From JBKEDC01 sp047971925 (GTDB lineage: Bacteria; Bacteroidota; Bacteroidia; Bacteroidales; Prolixibacteraceae), in the NCBI GenBank assembly GCA_047971925.1, contig JBKEAC010000041.1:1-64000 (forward strand): a stretch of 64,000 nucleotides of DNA, read 5' to 3'. Shown one piece after another: positions 42,430 to 51,530 of the stretch; the stretch's first letter is position 1, and each line of letters starts with the position of its first letter. The position numbers and the translations under genes are program-made. The notes beneath the pieces are model-generated. The model was given only the letters and a program-made list of their open reading frames with translations. It was not told the origin of the DNA and ran no database searches.

Positions 42430-43038
42430 ATGTTGGATTTTTCAAAAAATATGAATCTATATCAACCAACAATTTCCAAGGAAGAACTAAGTTTAATAGA
42501 AGTTCGTGGATTTGAAGGTGAAATAACGGTTATAGATACTAAAGCAAAAGAACGCGAAGCAATAGCTTATTTAAATGAATGTTCAATTTTAGGATTTGAT
42601 ACAGAGACGAAGCCGTCGTTTAAAAGAGGAACTAGAAATTCAGTTGCTCTTTTGCAGCTTTCAGATGGACAACGAGCATTTCTGTTTCAATTGAAGAAAA
42701 TTGGCTTGTCGAATGAGTTGAAAATGATTCTATCTTCACAAAAAATAATTAAAGTTGGCGCAGCAGTAACCGATGATATTCGAGGACTTGCTCGATTAAA
42801 TGGATTTATTCCAGCGGGATTTATAGAGTTACAAACCTATGTCAAAAAATTTGGTATTGAAGAAATGAGTTTGATGAAACTTTCGGCAATAATTCTTAAA
42901 TTTAAAATATCCAAGTCTCAACGCTTGAGTAATTGGGAATTGCCAACATTAACGGAGTCTCAACAAAGATATGCAGCTACAGATGCATGGGTTGGGTGTA
43001 AAATATATGAGGCTTTGCAAGCCGAATGGAATAAATAA
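42430..43038 (+). CDS. 3'-5' exonuclease domain protein (DEDDy)
   Basis: 202-aa DnaQ/RNase D-like exonuclease. Exo I GFDTETKP (D57, E59), Exo II around GAAVTDDIRGL and Exo III RYAATDAWVGCKIYEAL (Y and D) are present, giving the DEDDy set. It has no HRDC or polymerase domain, so it is a stand-alone exonuclease acting on RNA or DNA. It sits between the DUF5063 gene and tsaD; the tsaD start lies 20 bp after its stop. Confidence 0.9.
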   Translation: MLDFSKNMNLYQPTISKEELSLIEVRGFEGEITVIDTKAKEREAIAYLNECSILGFDTETKPSFKRGTRNSVALLQLSDGQRAFLFQLKKIGLSNELKMILSSQKIIKVGAAVTDDIRGLARLNGFIPAGFIELQTYVKKFGIEEMSLMKLSAIILKFKISKSQRLSNWELPTLTESQQRYAATDAWVGCKIYEALQAEWNK

Positions 43039-43057
43039 TAGATACGAACTAGAGCTT

Positions 43058-44092
43058 ATGAGCCACAAAGACTGTATTATTTTGGGTATTGAGTCATCTT
43101 GCGATGATACATCTGCAGCAGTGTTGAAAAATGGATTTGTGTTATCGAATGTGATTGCAAGTCAAAAAATTCATGAATTATATGGTGGAGTTGTTCCAGA
43201 GCTAGCATCGAGAGCTCACCAACAAAATATTGTGCCGGTGGTTGATCAAGCAATAAAGCAGTCGGGAATTAAACTAGAAGATATTAATGCTGTTGCATTT
43301 ACTAGAGGACCTGGATTGTTGGGTTCGTTATTAGTTGGGACTTCTTTTGCTAAAGGATTTTCACAGAGTTTAGGTGTTCCATTGGTAGAAGTTAATCATT
43401 TGCAAGGACATATTTTGGCACATTTTTTAAAGGAGCAGAAAGTAGAAAATGATGAGCCTAAGTTTCCTCACTTGTGCTTGTTGGTTAGTGGAGGAAATTC
43501 TCAAATTGTTTTGGTTAAAGATCATCTTGAAATGGAAGTTATCGGTCAAACTATAGATGATGCAGCAGGAGAGGCATTTGATAAATGTGCAAAAGTTATG
43601 GGTTTGTCATATCCGGGAGGTCCACTTATCGACAAGTTGGCAAAGGAAGGAAATTCGGATGCATTTGAATTTGCAAAGCCACGTATTGAAGGATTGAACT
43701 ATTCATTTAGTGGATTAAAGACAAGTTTTTTATATTTTCTGCGCGATAGATTAAAAGAAAATTCTAATTTTATTGAAGAAAATAAAGCAGACTTGTGTGC
43801 GTCGCTTCAAAAAACAATTATTGAAATATTGCTAAAAAAACTTATCAAGGCAAGTAAGGAAACAGGCATCACAGAGATAACTGTTGCTGGAGGTGTATCT
43901 GCAAATTCGGGTTTGCAAAAAGCATTACTCACAGAGGGGAAGAAAAGAAAATGGAAAGTTTTTATTCCTAAATTCATGTTTACCATGGATAATGCGGCAA
44001 TGATTGCCATGGTAGGTCATCATAAATATCAGCAGGGTAAATTTGTAGGTCAAGACTCCGTTCCGTTTGCTCGCATGAATATCATGGAGTAA
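43058..44092 (+). CDS. tsaD: tRNA N6-adenosine threonylcarbamoyltransferase TsaD
   Basis: 344-aa ASKHA-fold enzyme that, with TsaB and TsaE, transfers threonylcarbamoyl to A37 of ANN-decoding tRNAs. Start at 43058 (MSHKDCIILGIESSCDDTSA); the open frame extends to 42971 inside the exonuclease gene. Metal ligands are H114 and H118 in EVNHLQGHILAH; nucleotide-binding motifs are LLVSGGNSQ, YPGGP and VAGGVSANSGLQ. Ends converge with the YitT-family gene. Confidence 0.96.
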   Translation: MSHKDCIILGIESSCDDTSAAVLKNGFVLSNVIASQKIHELYGGVVPELASRAHQQNIVPVVDQAIKQSGIKLEDINAVAFTRGPGLLGSLLVGTSFAKGFSQSLGVPLVEVNHLQGHILAHFLKEQKVENDEPKFPHLCLLVSGGNSQIVLVKDHLEMEVIGQTIDDAAGEAFDKCAKVMGLSYPGGPLIDKLAKEGNSDAFEFAKPRIEGLNYSFSGLKTSFLYFLRDRLKENSNFIEENKADLCASLQKTIIEILLKKLIKASKETGITEITVAGGVSANSGLQKALLTEGKKRKWKVFIPKFMFTMDNAAMIAMVGHHKYQQGKFVGQDSVPFARMNIME

Positions 44093-44107
44093 AGATAGAT
44101 TCAATTA

Positions 44108-44986
44108 TTATCTAGCGCTGTGAATTTTGTCAAATCCAAGTCCATATACACCCATAACTGTTCCTACAGTGATGAAAGCATCAGGGTCAACTTCTTTCAC
44201 AACACTAAAAACTTCTTGCATATCTCTTTTACTAGATATAACCATTAAAACAGCTCTGTCATCACCTGTATATCCTCCAGAACCATTTAGTACAGTTAAC
44301 CCACGTTTTGCAGTATGAATAATCGCATATTTTAGTTCATCAGATTTTTTCGATATAATGAAGAACTGCATGGTTTGCTTGTTTCCAGAGATGATTAAGT
44401 CAACACAATATGCAAGAATAGCCATCGTCATGAGTCCATAAACAACAGTTTCAATAGATGATTTTTGGACTAGGAAGTAGGATGATGAGATGATTATTAC
44501 ATCAAGACTTAATAATAATCTACCTAAGCTGATGTTGAGATATTTATTAATCATTAGAGCAACGATATCAATTCCGCCTGTACTTCCACCATTTATAAAG
44601 ATAACACCCGCAGCTGATCCAATTAAGATTCCTCCTACAATTGTGTTCATCATAGTGTCGGATAGTAGAGGAGTTGTGAATACGCTACTAAAATAGCTCA
44701 ATAAGCCAGCAAAAAGGAGTACGCAATAGATAGTTTTAATACCAAAGGAAGATCCAAGAACTTTTATGGCTAAAATGATGAGAAGTATATTAATTACTAA
44801 AGAACTGATTCCTGGATTCCATCCCAATATAAAGTATAAAATTGTTGCAATACCAGTTAAACCTCCTCCAACAATACCTGATGGAATTAGAAAAGCTGTC
44901 CATCCTAATGTGCCAATTAACAGACCGACAGTTATAATTATATAACTTCTGATTTCTTTGGCGATTTTCTTCTGATTCTTGTTCAT
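44108..44986 (-). CDS. YitT-family membrane protein (DUF161/DUF2179)
   Basis: 292-aa protein with five to six helices in the first 200 residues, containing the GGSTGGIDIVALMI motif, and a cytoplasmic DUF2179 domain (about 205-290; KRGLTVLNGSGGYTGDDRAVLMVI). Function is not established; related proteins are suspected transporters. Monocistronic with a TATATTTG element just upstream. Confidence 0.92.
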   Translation of the reverse strand: MNKNQKKIAKEIRSYIIITVGLLIGTLGWTAFLIPSGIVGGGLTGIATILYFILGWNPGISSLVINILLIILAIKVLGSSFGIKTIYCVLLFAGLLSYFSSVFTTPLLSDTMMNTIVGGILIGSAAGVIFINGGSTGGIDIVALMINKYLNISLGRLLLSLDVIIISSSYFLVQKSSIETVVYGLMTMAILAYCVDLIISGNKQTMQFFIISKKSDELKYAIIHTAKRGLTVLNGSGGYTGDDRAVLMVISSKRDMQEVFSVVKEVDPDAFITVGTVMGVYGLGFDKIHSAR

Positions 44987-45013
44987 ATAGCTTAGTTAAT
45001 GAAGGAATAATTG

Positions 45014-45021
45014 CAAATATA
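45014..45021 (-). promoter_or_regulatory. -7 element of the YitT-family gene
   Basis: TATATTTG on the minus strand, 27 bp before the ATG. Confidence 0.5.
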
Positions 45022-45061
45022 CATTTTTTGAATTATTATTACCATTTTTTTCGGTAAATAT

Positions 45062-45460
45062 TTATTCATCTAACTCAATATCCCAATCATCAAAAAAGCT
45101 ATCCATATCGCGTCGTTCCTTTTTTGTTGGTCTTCCAGTGCCTCGATCGCGCTGCATAAATCCAATCTGTTTTTGTAAAATAATTGCATCGAGCTCAGAT
45201 TCGGGGGTAATATTAGTCATATATTCATCAACTAATTTAGCGCCGATTCGTTTTTCAATAAGTCCTTCAACTCGAAATTGATAAGTAATAGGAGGTTTCT
45301 TTACGCTGATAATGTCGCCAATCTTAACTGTTCGAGAAGGCTTTATTTGACTACCAGCAATGTATATTTTACCTTTTTTACATGCCTCAGCAGCAATAGT
45401 TCTAGTTTTGAATATGCGAACAGCCCAGAGCCATTTGTCAATCCGAACTTGTACATCCAT
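45062..45460 (-). CDS. S4-domain RNA-binding protein (Hsp15/HslR-like)
   Basis: 132-aa protein with an N-terminal S4 domain (RIDKWLWAVRIFKTRTIAAEACKKGKIYI, then SRTVKIGDIISV) and a basic then acidic tail. E. coli Hsp15 binds stalled 50S subunits carrying peptidyl-tRNA. It is encoded one base after pth, a peptidyl-tRNA hydrolase, which fits a shared role in rescuing stalled translation. Confidence 0.93.
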   Translation of the reverse strand: MDVQVRIDKWLWAVRIFKTRTIAAEACKKGKIYIAGSQIKPSRTVKIGDIISVKKPPITYQFRVEGLIEKRIGAKLVDEYMTNITPESELDAIILQKQIGFMQRDRGTGRPTKKERRDMDSFFDDWDIELDE

Positions 45461-45461
45461 G

Positions 45462-46028
45462 TTATTTCCGCTTGTTAGATTGATTCATTGTTTGACTAAT
45501 TCCAATAGACACAAAGCTGTGAATTATATTGATGCATTCATCTATTTTGAGAGGGAGATCTAAAGATTCATCTTTAGACCATTCGCCAAGTACATAATCG
45601 ACTTGCCTTCCTTTACTAAAATCATCACCAATACCAAACCGTAGGCGAGCATAATTATTGCTTCCTAGGCATTCTTGAATACTTTTGAGACCATTGTGTC
45701 CAGCGTCACTTCCTTGAGCTTTAAGTCTTAAGGAAGAAAAGGGGAGGGCAAGATCGTCAACAAGGACAAGGATATTTTCGATTGGAATTTTTTCTTCCGA
45801 CATCCAATAGCGAACAGCCTTACCGCTTAAATTCATGTATGTTGTGGGTTTCAGAAGAATGAGTGTACGACTTTTGAATTTATATTCAGCAACCCAAGCA
45901 TGACGACCATCTTTAAAACTAATATTGGACGCACCAGCTAGGGCGTCCAATATTTTAAAACCGATGTTATGTCGGGTGTTCTCGTATTCTCTTCCTGGAT
46001 TACCTAACCCAACGATTAGATATTTCAT
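45462..46028 (-). CDS. pth: Peptidyl-tRNA hydrolase
   Basis: 188-aa enzyme recycling peptidyl-tRNA. N10 in GLGNPG, catalytic H20 in ENTRHNIG, the aspartate in LVDDLALP (about 93) and GSDAGHNGLKSI are intact. It follows rplY by 20 bp, the conserved rplY-pth order of many bacteria, and precedes the S4-domain gene. Confidence 0.97.
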   Translation of the reverse strand: MKYLIVGLGNPGREYENTRHNIGFKILDALAGASNISFKDGRHAWVAEYKFKSRTLILLKPTTYMNLSGKAVRYWMSEEKIPIENILVLVDDLALPFSSLRLKAQGSDAGHNGLKSIQECLGSNNYARLRFGIGDDFSKGRQVDYVLGEWSKDESLDLPLKIDECINIIHSFVSIGISQTMNQSNKRK

Positions 46029-46048
46029 ATCGAGAAATTTAAATTAGA

Positions 46049-46654
46049 TTACTTTTTTCCTTTTTTAGCAGGAGTAGCAGCAGCGGCTGAAGCATTCATA
46101 GCAGCACGAGCAGCACGAGTAATCATGATTGTAACAACTGGGTTAGATTTTGAATTCAAAATCTCTACATTTTTTGCATCAATTTGTCCAACTTTGATTG
46201 CTTGACCTAATTCTAGTGCATCGATGTTTACTTTGATGCTATCAGGAATGTTTGTTGGTAAAGCTTTAATTTTCAAGCGGCGAAGGTTGAGTTTAAGTTT
46301 ACCCCCTGCACGCATACCTTTAGCGTATCCTTCAACTTTAACTGGAACTTCGATTTTCACAGGCTTATTTTCCGCTACTTGAAGAAAATCTACGTGAAGG
46401 ATTTCTTCTTGTACTGGATGCCATTGGATATCTTGCATAATTGCTTGATATTCTTTTCCAGAGATCATTAATGATACGATGTAAACATTAGGAGTATAAA
46501 CAATCTTGCGAAATTCAGCAAAGTCTGCTTGAAAGTGGATTGGTTCATTTCCGCCATATAATACACAAGGTACTTTAGACTCAGCTCTTAACGCTTTTGC
46601 GTCTTTCTTTCCTACGGCCGTTCTTAATTCGCCGTTAATTGCAACAGATTTCAT
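46049..46654 (-). CDS. rplY: 50S ribosomal protein L25 (CTC form)
   Basis: 201-aa two-domain general stress protein CTC/L25 that binds 5S rRNA. N-terminal L25 domain (GKKDAKALRAESKVPCVLYG) and C-terminal TL5-like beta domain are present, ending in an Ala/Lys-rich tail. A roughly 90-nt leader with two hairpins precedes it. It starts the rplY-pth-S4 unit. Confidence 0.96.
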   Translation of the reverse strand: MKSVAINGELRTAVGKKDAKALRAESKVPCVLYGGNEPIHFQADFAEFRKIVYTPNVYIVSLMISGKEYQAIMQDIQWHPVQEEILHVDFLQVAENKPVKIEVPVKVEGYAKGMRAGGKLKLNLRRLKIKALPTNIPDSIKVNIDALELGQAIKVGQIDAKNVEILNSKSNPVVTIMITRAARAAMNASAAAATPAKKGKK

Positions 46655-46689
46655 GTTGTAAAAATATAAATTAATAATTATGGTACTCA

Positions 46690-46759
46690 GCCCTCCCTAA
46701 AAAAGGGCAAACCGCATACATAATTCCGCAAGCGATGCGGAAAAAGTTGTGCAAAGATA
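46690..46759 (-). promoter_or_regulatory. Promoter and structured leader of rplY
   Basis: On the minus strand: TATCTTTG (46752-46759), then hairpin CCGCA-TCGCT-TGCGG (46726-46740), then GCCCT/AGGGC (46690-46694 and 46704-46708) containing a T6 run. The leader would be about 90 nt and could be regulatory, or the second hairpin could be the weak terminator of prs. Confidence 0.5.
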
Positions 46760-46764
46760 TAAAA

Positions 46765-47703
46765 TTATTTGAAAAACTCCTCGCTTATTGATTCATTATT
46801 ATATACTTTTTGAATTGCGCGAGCAAACATTTCTGAAGTTGATAAATATTTAATCTTACTAGAAGTGCGTTTAGGCGGTATAGAATCGGTAAAATATACT
46901 TCCTCTAAAGCCGATTCTTCAATGCGTTCAACAGCTGGATCGGAAAGTAGACCGTGAGCTGCAAATGCTCTAACAGAATTAGCTCCCTGTTCTTTCATTA
47001 GTCCAGCAGCTTTGGTCATAGTGCCTGCGGTGTCGATAATATCATCAATCAAGATAACATCTTTTCCTTTAACATCACCAATCACGGTCATGCTATCAAT
47101 TACGTTGGCTTTTGCTCTTGATTTATGGCAAATTACCATGTCGGTGCCTAAAGCTCTTGCATATGCATTTGCACGTTTAGTTCCTCCAACATCGGGTGAT
47201 GCGATAACAACATCTCGAAGTCCCATTTTCTTTATAAATGGAATGAATAGAGTTGATGCGTAAAGGTGGTCAACCGGCACATTGAAGAAACCTTGAATTT
47301 GATCAGCATGTAAATCCATGGTAATTACTCTATCAACACCTGCGGCGGTGAGCATGTCAGCAACAACTTTTGCTCCAATCGAAACGCGAGGTTTATCTTT
47401 TCGATCTTGCCTTGCAAAACCAAAATAAGGCATTACAGCAATTGTTTTATATGCTGAAGCTCTCTTGGCTGCATCAATCATTAGCAAAAGTTCCATCAGA
47501 TTGTCACTTGTTGGAAACGTTGATTGCATAATATAAACATGGCAACCTCGAATTGTTTCTTCAAAACAAGGTTCAAATTCGCCATCAGCAAAAACTGGAC
47601 AGCTTGATTTCCCAAGTTCAATGCCCATACTGTTGCATACTTTTGATGTTAAGTAAGTGGTTGCTGTTCCACTGAAAATCTTTAGGGGTTTTTTGCCTCC
47701 CAT
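46765..47703 (-). CDS. prs: Ribose-phosphate pyrophosphokinase
   Basis: 312-aa PRPP synthetase feeding purine, pyrimidine, NAD and histidine synthesis. ATP-site FARQDRKDKPR and the ribose-5-P loop VILIDDIIDTAGT are intact, with the conserved MDLHADQIQGFF between. Full length. Own promoter (TACCTTTG) upstream. Confidence 0.97.
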   Translation of the reverse strand: MGGKKPLKIFSGTATTYLTSKVCNSMGIELGKSSCPVFADGEFEPCFEETIRGCHVYIMQSTFPTSDNLMELLLMIDAAKRASAYKTIAVMPYFGFARQDRKDKPRVSIGAKVVADMLTAAGVDRVITMDLHADQIQGFFNVPVDHLYASTLFIPFIKKMGLRDVVIASPDVGGTKRANAYARALGTDMVICHKSRAKANVIDSMTVIGDVKGKDVILIDDIIDTAGTMTKAAGLMKEQGANSVRAFAAHGLLSDPAVERIEESALEEVYFTDSIPPKRTSSKIKYLSTSEMFARAIQKVYNNESISEEFFK

Positions 47704-47735
47704 TGTGTTTAAAGTTTGATTTGGTAACGATATGA

Positions 47736-47743
47736 CAAAGGTA
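47736..47743 (-). promoter_or_regulatory. -7 element of prs
   Basis: TACCTTTG on the minus strand, 32 bp before the prs ATG. Confidence 0.55.
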
Positions 47744-48066
47744 GAAATTTTATTTAGAACCTATTCAATGGCTTTTCTAAAATTTCAACCTTTTTTTTAA
47801 AAATAAAATTGCGTGCATGTTGAATCTGTTTAGTATTTTTTTTTCTCATGTAGTTTATATTGTTTGCTCATCCTTTAAGCTGGTTCATTCGTAAGAAAAA
47901 AGTAGGAAGATTTTTTGTTGGAGTAGTTTTTAAATGTGATTTATTTTTCTGAGAGGAATTAGCATAAAAGTTTTTTCAACTTTGATTGTGCTTGATATGG
48001 AAATTTCCATACTTTTATACATTCAAAATGACTGATTGATTTCGGTATTTGTATCTTTAAGAAAAA
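47744..48066. other. Divergent intergenic spacer, nothing further recognised
   Basis: AT-rich spacer between prs and the acetyltransferase gene. TATCTTTA about 48049-48056 may be the -7 element of the latter. No gene or repeat seen. Confidence 0.4.
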
Positions 48067-48636
48067 ATGATGACAGAAAAAGAAAAATTATTAGCAGGCT
48101 TACTGGCCGACACTACTGATAGACAGCTTTTAGAAGAGTTGCGAGAATGTAAGGCGAAATGTCATGAGTATAATCAGATTCATCCCGATTGTGAGCAGGA
48201 GAGAGATGATAAACTCCGAACAATTATAGGGAAAATGGGGATCAACGTAAAAATTCAAGCAGATTTTTTTTGTGATTACGGAACGAATATCGAGATTGGC
48301 AATGATTTTTTTGCAAATCACAATTGCGTCATGCTTGACTGTGGGAAAATTACTTTTGGAGATCATGTTTTTGTGGCCCCTAATTGCGGGTTTTACACTG
48401 TTGGTCATCCATTAAATGCTCTAGAAAGAAATAAATGGCTTGAATATGCACATCCAATAGTGGTAGGTAATAATGTGTGGATTGGTGGTAATGTGGTTGT
48501 TTTGCCTGGAGTGACAATCGGTGATAATACAGTTATCGGAGCTGGAAGTGTGGTAACAAATGACATCCCTAGTGGGGTTCTCGCTTTTGGAAATCCTTGT
48601 AGAGTCGTTCGATTCATCGATGATGTTTCAGAGTAA
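48067..48636 (+). CDS. Maltose/galactoside O-acetyltransferase-like protein
   Basis: 189-aa left-handed beta-helix (hexapeptide repeat) acetyltransferase of the Maa/LacA/NodL group. Typical are the N-terminal MTEKEKLLAGLLADTTDRQL domain, the NCVMLDCGKITFGDHVFVAPN coil, catalytic histidine in YTVGHPLN, and the repeats VWIGGNVVVLPGVTIGDNTVIGAGSVV. Would acetylate sugars; the natural acceptor is unknown. ATGs at 48067 and 48070 are both possible. Confidence 0.93.
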   Translation: MMTEKEKLLAGLLADTTDRQLLEELRECKAKCHEYNQIHPDCEQERDDKLRTIIGKMGINVKIQADFFCDYGTNIEIGNDFFANHNCVMLDCGKITFGDHVFVAPNCGFYTVGHPLNALERNKWLEYAHPIVVGNNVWIGGNVVVLPGVTIGDNTVIGAGSVVTNDIPSGVLAFGNPCRVVRFIDDVSE

Positions 48637-48713
48637 AGAGTCAGCAAAATAATAAAATATGATCTGCGAAGATTATTTAATTCTATTAGATGAAAAATAG
48701 GGGGTAGTTTCTT

Positions 48714-49268
48714 TTAATCATCAAAGGTGAAACGATCGGGATACTTTCCTGTGATTTTAGTCGTGCGATAGAAGGCTTTCATCCGTTTAATATCGGCTTG
48801 AGGATCATCTGATAGTTCAAAAACATCATACCAACCTATTTCTTTTCTTCCGAAGTCGAAATATCCTAAATATACTGTAGCACCAGTGGCTTTTGCGATG
48901 GTGTGAAATCCAGCTTTCCATTTTGTTGTTTTCTTGCGAGTTCCTTCGGGAGTCATGGCAAGATGAAAAATATCATCAGTTAGATTCATTGCATCGATAA
49001 TTTGGCGAACGATAGGTGCTCCTTTAGTGCGATCAATTGGTATGCAACCCGCTTTTTTTAAGAAATGTCCAATAGGCCAAAAAAAGAACTCTTTCTTTAT
49101 AACAACATGAGCAGTTCCTCCTATGGATGTGTAATACAACCATGATATGATAAAATCCCAAGCACTAGTGTGAGGCATTCCGATGATAATGGCTTTTTTA
49201 TGAGGCATCACGGGCGACATCGCTTTCCATCCTAGAACCGAGAGCCAAAATTTACAAAATGCTTGCAT
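48714..49268 (-). CDS. PlsC-type 1-acylglycerol-phosphate acyltransferase family
   Basis: 184-aa acyltransferase with HX4D motif (H33-TSAW-D38) and the later PEGTRKK motif, both needed for glycerophosphate or lysophospholipid acylation. It is shorter than typical PlsC, lacks an obvious membrane anchor and resembles a Bacteroidota subgroup of uncertain substrate. Stand-alone gene facing the acetyltransferase gene. Confidence 0.88.
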   Translation of the reverse strand: MQAFCKFWLSVLGWKAMSPVMPHKKAIIIGMPHTSAWDFIISWLYYTSIGGTAHVVIKKEFFFWPIGHFLKKAGCIPIDRTKGAPIVRQIIDAMNLTDDIFHLAMTPEGTRKKTTKWKAGFHTIAKATGATVYLGYFDFGRKEIGWYDVFELSDDPQADIKRMKAFYRTTKITGKYPDRFTFDD

Positions 49269-49427
49269 GTTTTTATAGAATGATTTAGGTATTTTTGATA
49301 AGCTTTAAAAAAAAATGATATTGATTGAGTTTTATTCTGCTAATTTAAATAGAAAAGTTCATATATGCATCGATTACTTAGCTAAATTTTTGATGATACC
49401 TTAGAAATAGGCAAGAATAAATATCAT

Positions 49428-49444
49428 TTTCACACGGTGTGAAA
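49428..49444. promoter_or_regulatory. 17-bp palindrome, possible operator
   Basis: TTTCACAC-G-GTGTGAAA, perfect 8-bp dyad, located between the acyltransferase start and the sRNA-like unit. No assigned regulator. Confidence 0.4.
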
Positions 49445-49462
49445 TCTCTTTGCACCACTAGG

Positions 49463-49553
49463 AAATAAAAAAGAGGTGGGAAATTATTCCGACCTCTTCC
49501 AAACCTAACTAAACCAATAAAACTAATCAAACCTAAACTTACGATTGATAATT
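49463..49553 (-). ncRNA. Candidate small RNA with promoter and terminator
   Basis: On the minus strand a TATCTTTG -7 element (49560-49567) is followed about 80 bp later by a terminator: stem AAGAGGT/ACCTCTT (49471-49477, 49492-49498) and a T6 run. Between them is no start codon with a meaningful frame. The transcript would be about 90 nt. Not matched to a known RNA family. Confidence 0.45.
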
Positions 49554-49567
49554 CTAGGACAAAGATA

Positions 49568-50044
49568 GTCGATGTGAATTAGTCTAAGATTATGCAAAAA
49601 TAAATTTTTCTTTAGCATTCTTTTTATTGGAAATTTTAGGAAAGATGTTGTTGTCAGTTAATTCTAAGTGCAAGAAATAAAAGCCAGGTTAGTCTATTTG
49701 GAACTAGTATTCAGTTGTGATATAGCATATTATTATAATAATATTCTTGTGACACCTGATGGGTATCTGCTATGGTTTGAAATAACTCAGGTGAAAAGAG
49801 TGACTCTTGTTAAATCACATTAAGGGAGGAATATCAGTTATATATTAAGTGATAGTTAAGGAGATTTTTTAAAAAATAGGTGTTTTGTGATTTCGATTTC
49901 AAGTAGAATGTCTTTTGTACTAGTTTATTAAAGAGATAGCGAATACTAAGACTTTAAAACTTGAATTAGATTAATAAAAATACAACAACGCATGAAACGA
50001 CGGGCTGCAAAATTGAGATGTTATAATTTTTAGAAAAACAAAAA
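49568..50044. other. Long AT-rich intergenic region
   Basis: No supported gene. An AT palindrome (ATATTATTATAATAATAT) lies near 49727-49745. Otherwise featureless to my reading. Confidence 0.4.
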
Positions 50045-50070
50045 GGGGCGCTACTGATTAGTTACGCCCC
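50045..50070 (-). terminator. Terminator of the floA operon
   Basis: GGGGCG/CGCCCC stem (50045-50050, 50065-50070) with inner ACT/AGT pairing, followed on the minus strand by a T run; nine bases after the floA stop. Confidence 0.85.
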
Positions 50071-50078
50071 CATTGTGA

Positions 50079-51050
50079 TTATTTTTTCTTATGCTCTTCG
50101 CCAGCAATAGATTCTCGCATTTGAGTATCGGCCATGATATTTTTATATTTCATGTAGTCCATTACTCCAATGTTTCCGCTGCGGAATGCTTCAGCTAATG
50201 CTAAAGGGACTTGTGCTTCAGCCTCAATTACCTTTGCGCGTGCTTCTTGTGCTTTCGCTCGCATTTCTTGTTCTAAAGCAACAGCCATCGCACGACGTTC
50301 CTCAGCTTTCGCTTGAGCAATATTTTTATCGGCATCGGCTTGATCTATTTGTAATCCTGCACCAATGTTTTTACCTATATCAATATCGGCAATGTCAATA
50401 GATAGAATTTCAAATGCGGTACCTGCATCTAAACCTTTTCCAAGTACTAATTTAGAAATGGAATCTGGATTTTCAAGCACTGATTTATGGGTAGCACTAG
50501 AACCAATCGACGACACAATTCCTTCGCCAACACGAGCCAAGATTGTTTCTTCACCAGCTCCTCCAACCAATTGCTTAATGTTTGCTCGAACTGTAACACG
50601 CGCTTTTGCAATAAGTTGAATACCATCTTTAGCTACAGCAGCCACTGGTGGAGTGTCAATAACTTTAGGATTTACTGACATTTGAACAGCTTCAAATACA
50701 TCTCGACCAGCCAAGTCGATAGCTGTAGCCATGTTGAAAGATAGATCAATGTTTGCTTTTTCAGCCGATACAAGCGCATGAACAACCATGTCTACTTGAC
50801 CTCCAGCTAAGTAGTGTGCTTCAAGTTTATCTGCTTCAAGCTTAATACCAGCCTTGGTTCCTTCAATGAGGGCACGAACAATTACTGAAGGTGGTACTTT
50901 TCTGAATCGCATCAGAAAGAGTTGAACTAAAGAAATTCGCACACCAGAAACTAAGGCAGAAAACCACAGACCAACAGGAATAAAATAGAGTAGTATCATG
51001 ATGAGAATAAAGGCTCCCACCACAAAACTGAAAATTACATACGGTTCCAT
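50079..51050 (-). CDS. floA: Flotillin-like protein FloA
   Basis: 323-aa membrane-associated flotillin (UPF0365/YqfA family). An N-terminal hydrophobic hairpin (about 5-38) is followed by a PHB-like domain and an Ala/Glu-rich coiled coil (about 235-300; KAEERRAMAVALEQEMRAKA). It organises membrane microdomains in Bacillus. Its gene follows an NfeD-like gene by five bases, the classic pairing of flotillins with NfeD proteins. Confidence 0.95.
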   Translation of the reverse strand: MEPYVIFSFVVGAFILIMILLYFIPVGLWFSALVSGVRISLVQLFLMRFRKVPPSVIVRALIEGTKAGIKLEADKLEAHYLAGGQVDMVVHALVSAEKANIDLSFNMATAIDLAGRDVFEAVQMSVNPKVIDTPPVAAVAKDGIQLIAKARVTVRANIKQLVGGAGEETILARVGEGIVSSIGSSATHKSVLENPDSISKLVLGKGLDAGTAFEILSIDIADIDIGKNIGAGLQIDQADADKNIAQAKAEERRAMAVALEQEMRAKAQEARAKVIEAEAQVPLALAEAFRSGNIGVMDYMKYKNIMADTQMRESIAGEEHKKK

Positions 51051-51055
51051 TGTAA

Positions 51056-51520
51056 TTAATTTAAGGGTTCTACAATTATTTGATTTTTATTAACTTCAAT
51101 AACTTTTATTTTCTGGTTGGAATCAATCCATCCTTGTGAAGCTTTGGTTTCTACGGTTTGATTTCCAATTTTTGATTTTCCAACAGGAGCAAGCCTGCTC
51201 ATTGTAATACCTTGGTCATGAACTTGAATATTTTCAATGTGATTTATGCTGCTATCTATTTTCGTGTTGAGCATGATTTTTTTTCCTGCTCTTGTTTTGA
51301 AAAATTTTAATACAAGTATTGGCACAAAAATAAGAATAAATAGGGCAGTAACACTACCAATAATCCAATTGAAATGCTGAAAAGCTATAAAGATGCTTAG
51401 AATAAGCAGCAAAATACCTCCGATTCCGCTAATCGATAATCCAGGAGTTATTACAAATTCAATAAATAGGAGGATGATTCCTATTAATATTAGTAATAAA
51501 ATTGTTAGTAGAGCACTCAT
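51056..51520 (-). CDS. NfeD-like membrane protein
   Basis: 154-aa short NfeD-family protein: two or three N-terminal helices (about 4-24, 27-47, 52-70) and a C-terminal OB-fold domain (LAPVGKSKIGNQTVETKASQ, KIKVIEVNKNQIIVEPL). It lacks the protease domain of long NfeD. Operon partner of floA; the OB domain is thought to contact the flotillin. Confidence 0.92.
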   Translation of the reverse strand: MSALLTILLLILIGIILLFIEFVITPGLSISGIGGILLLILSIFIAFQHFNWIIGSVTALFILIFVPILVLKFFKTRAGKKIMLNTKIDSSINHIENIQVHDQGITMSRLAPVGKSKIGNQTVETKASQGWIDSNQKIKVIEVNKNQIIVEPLN

Positions 51521-51530
51521 GAATGCATAT

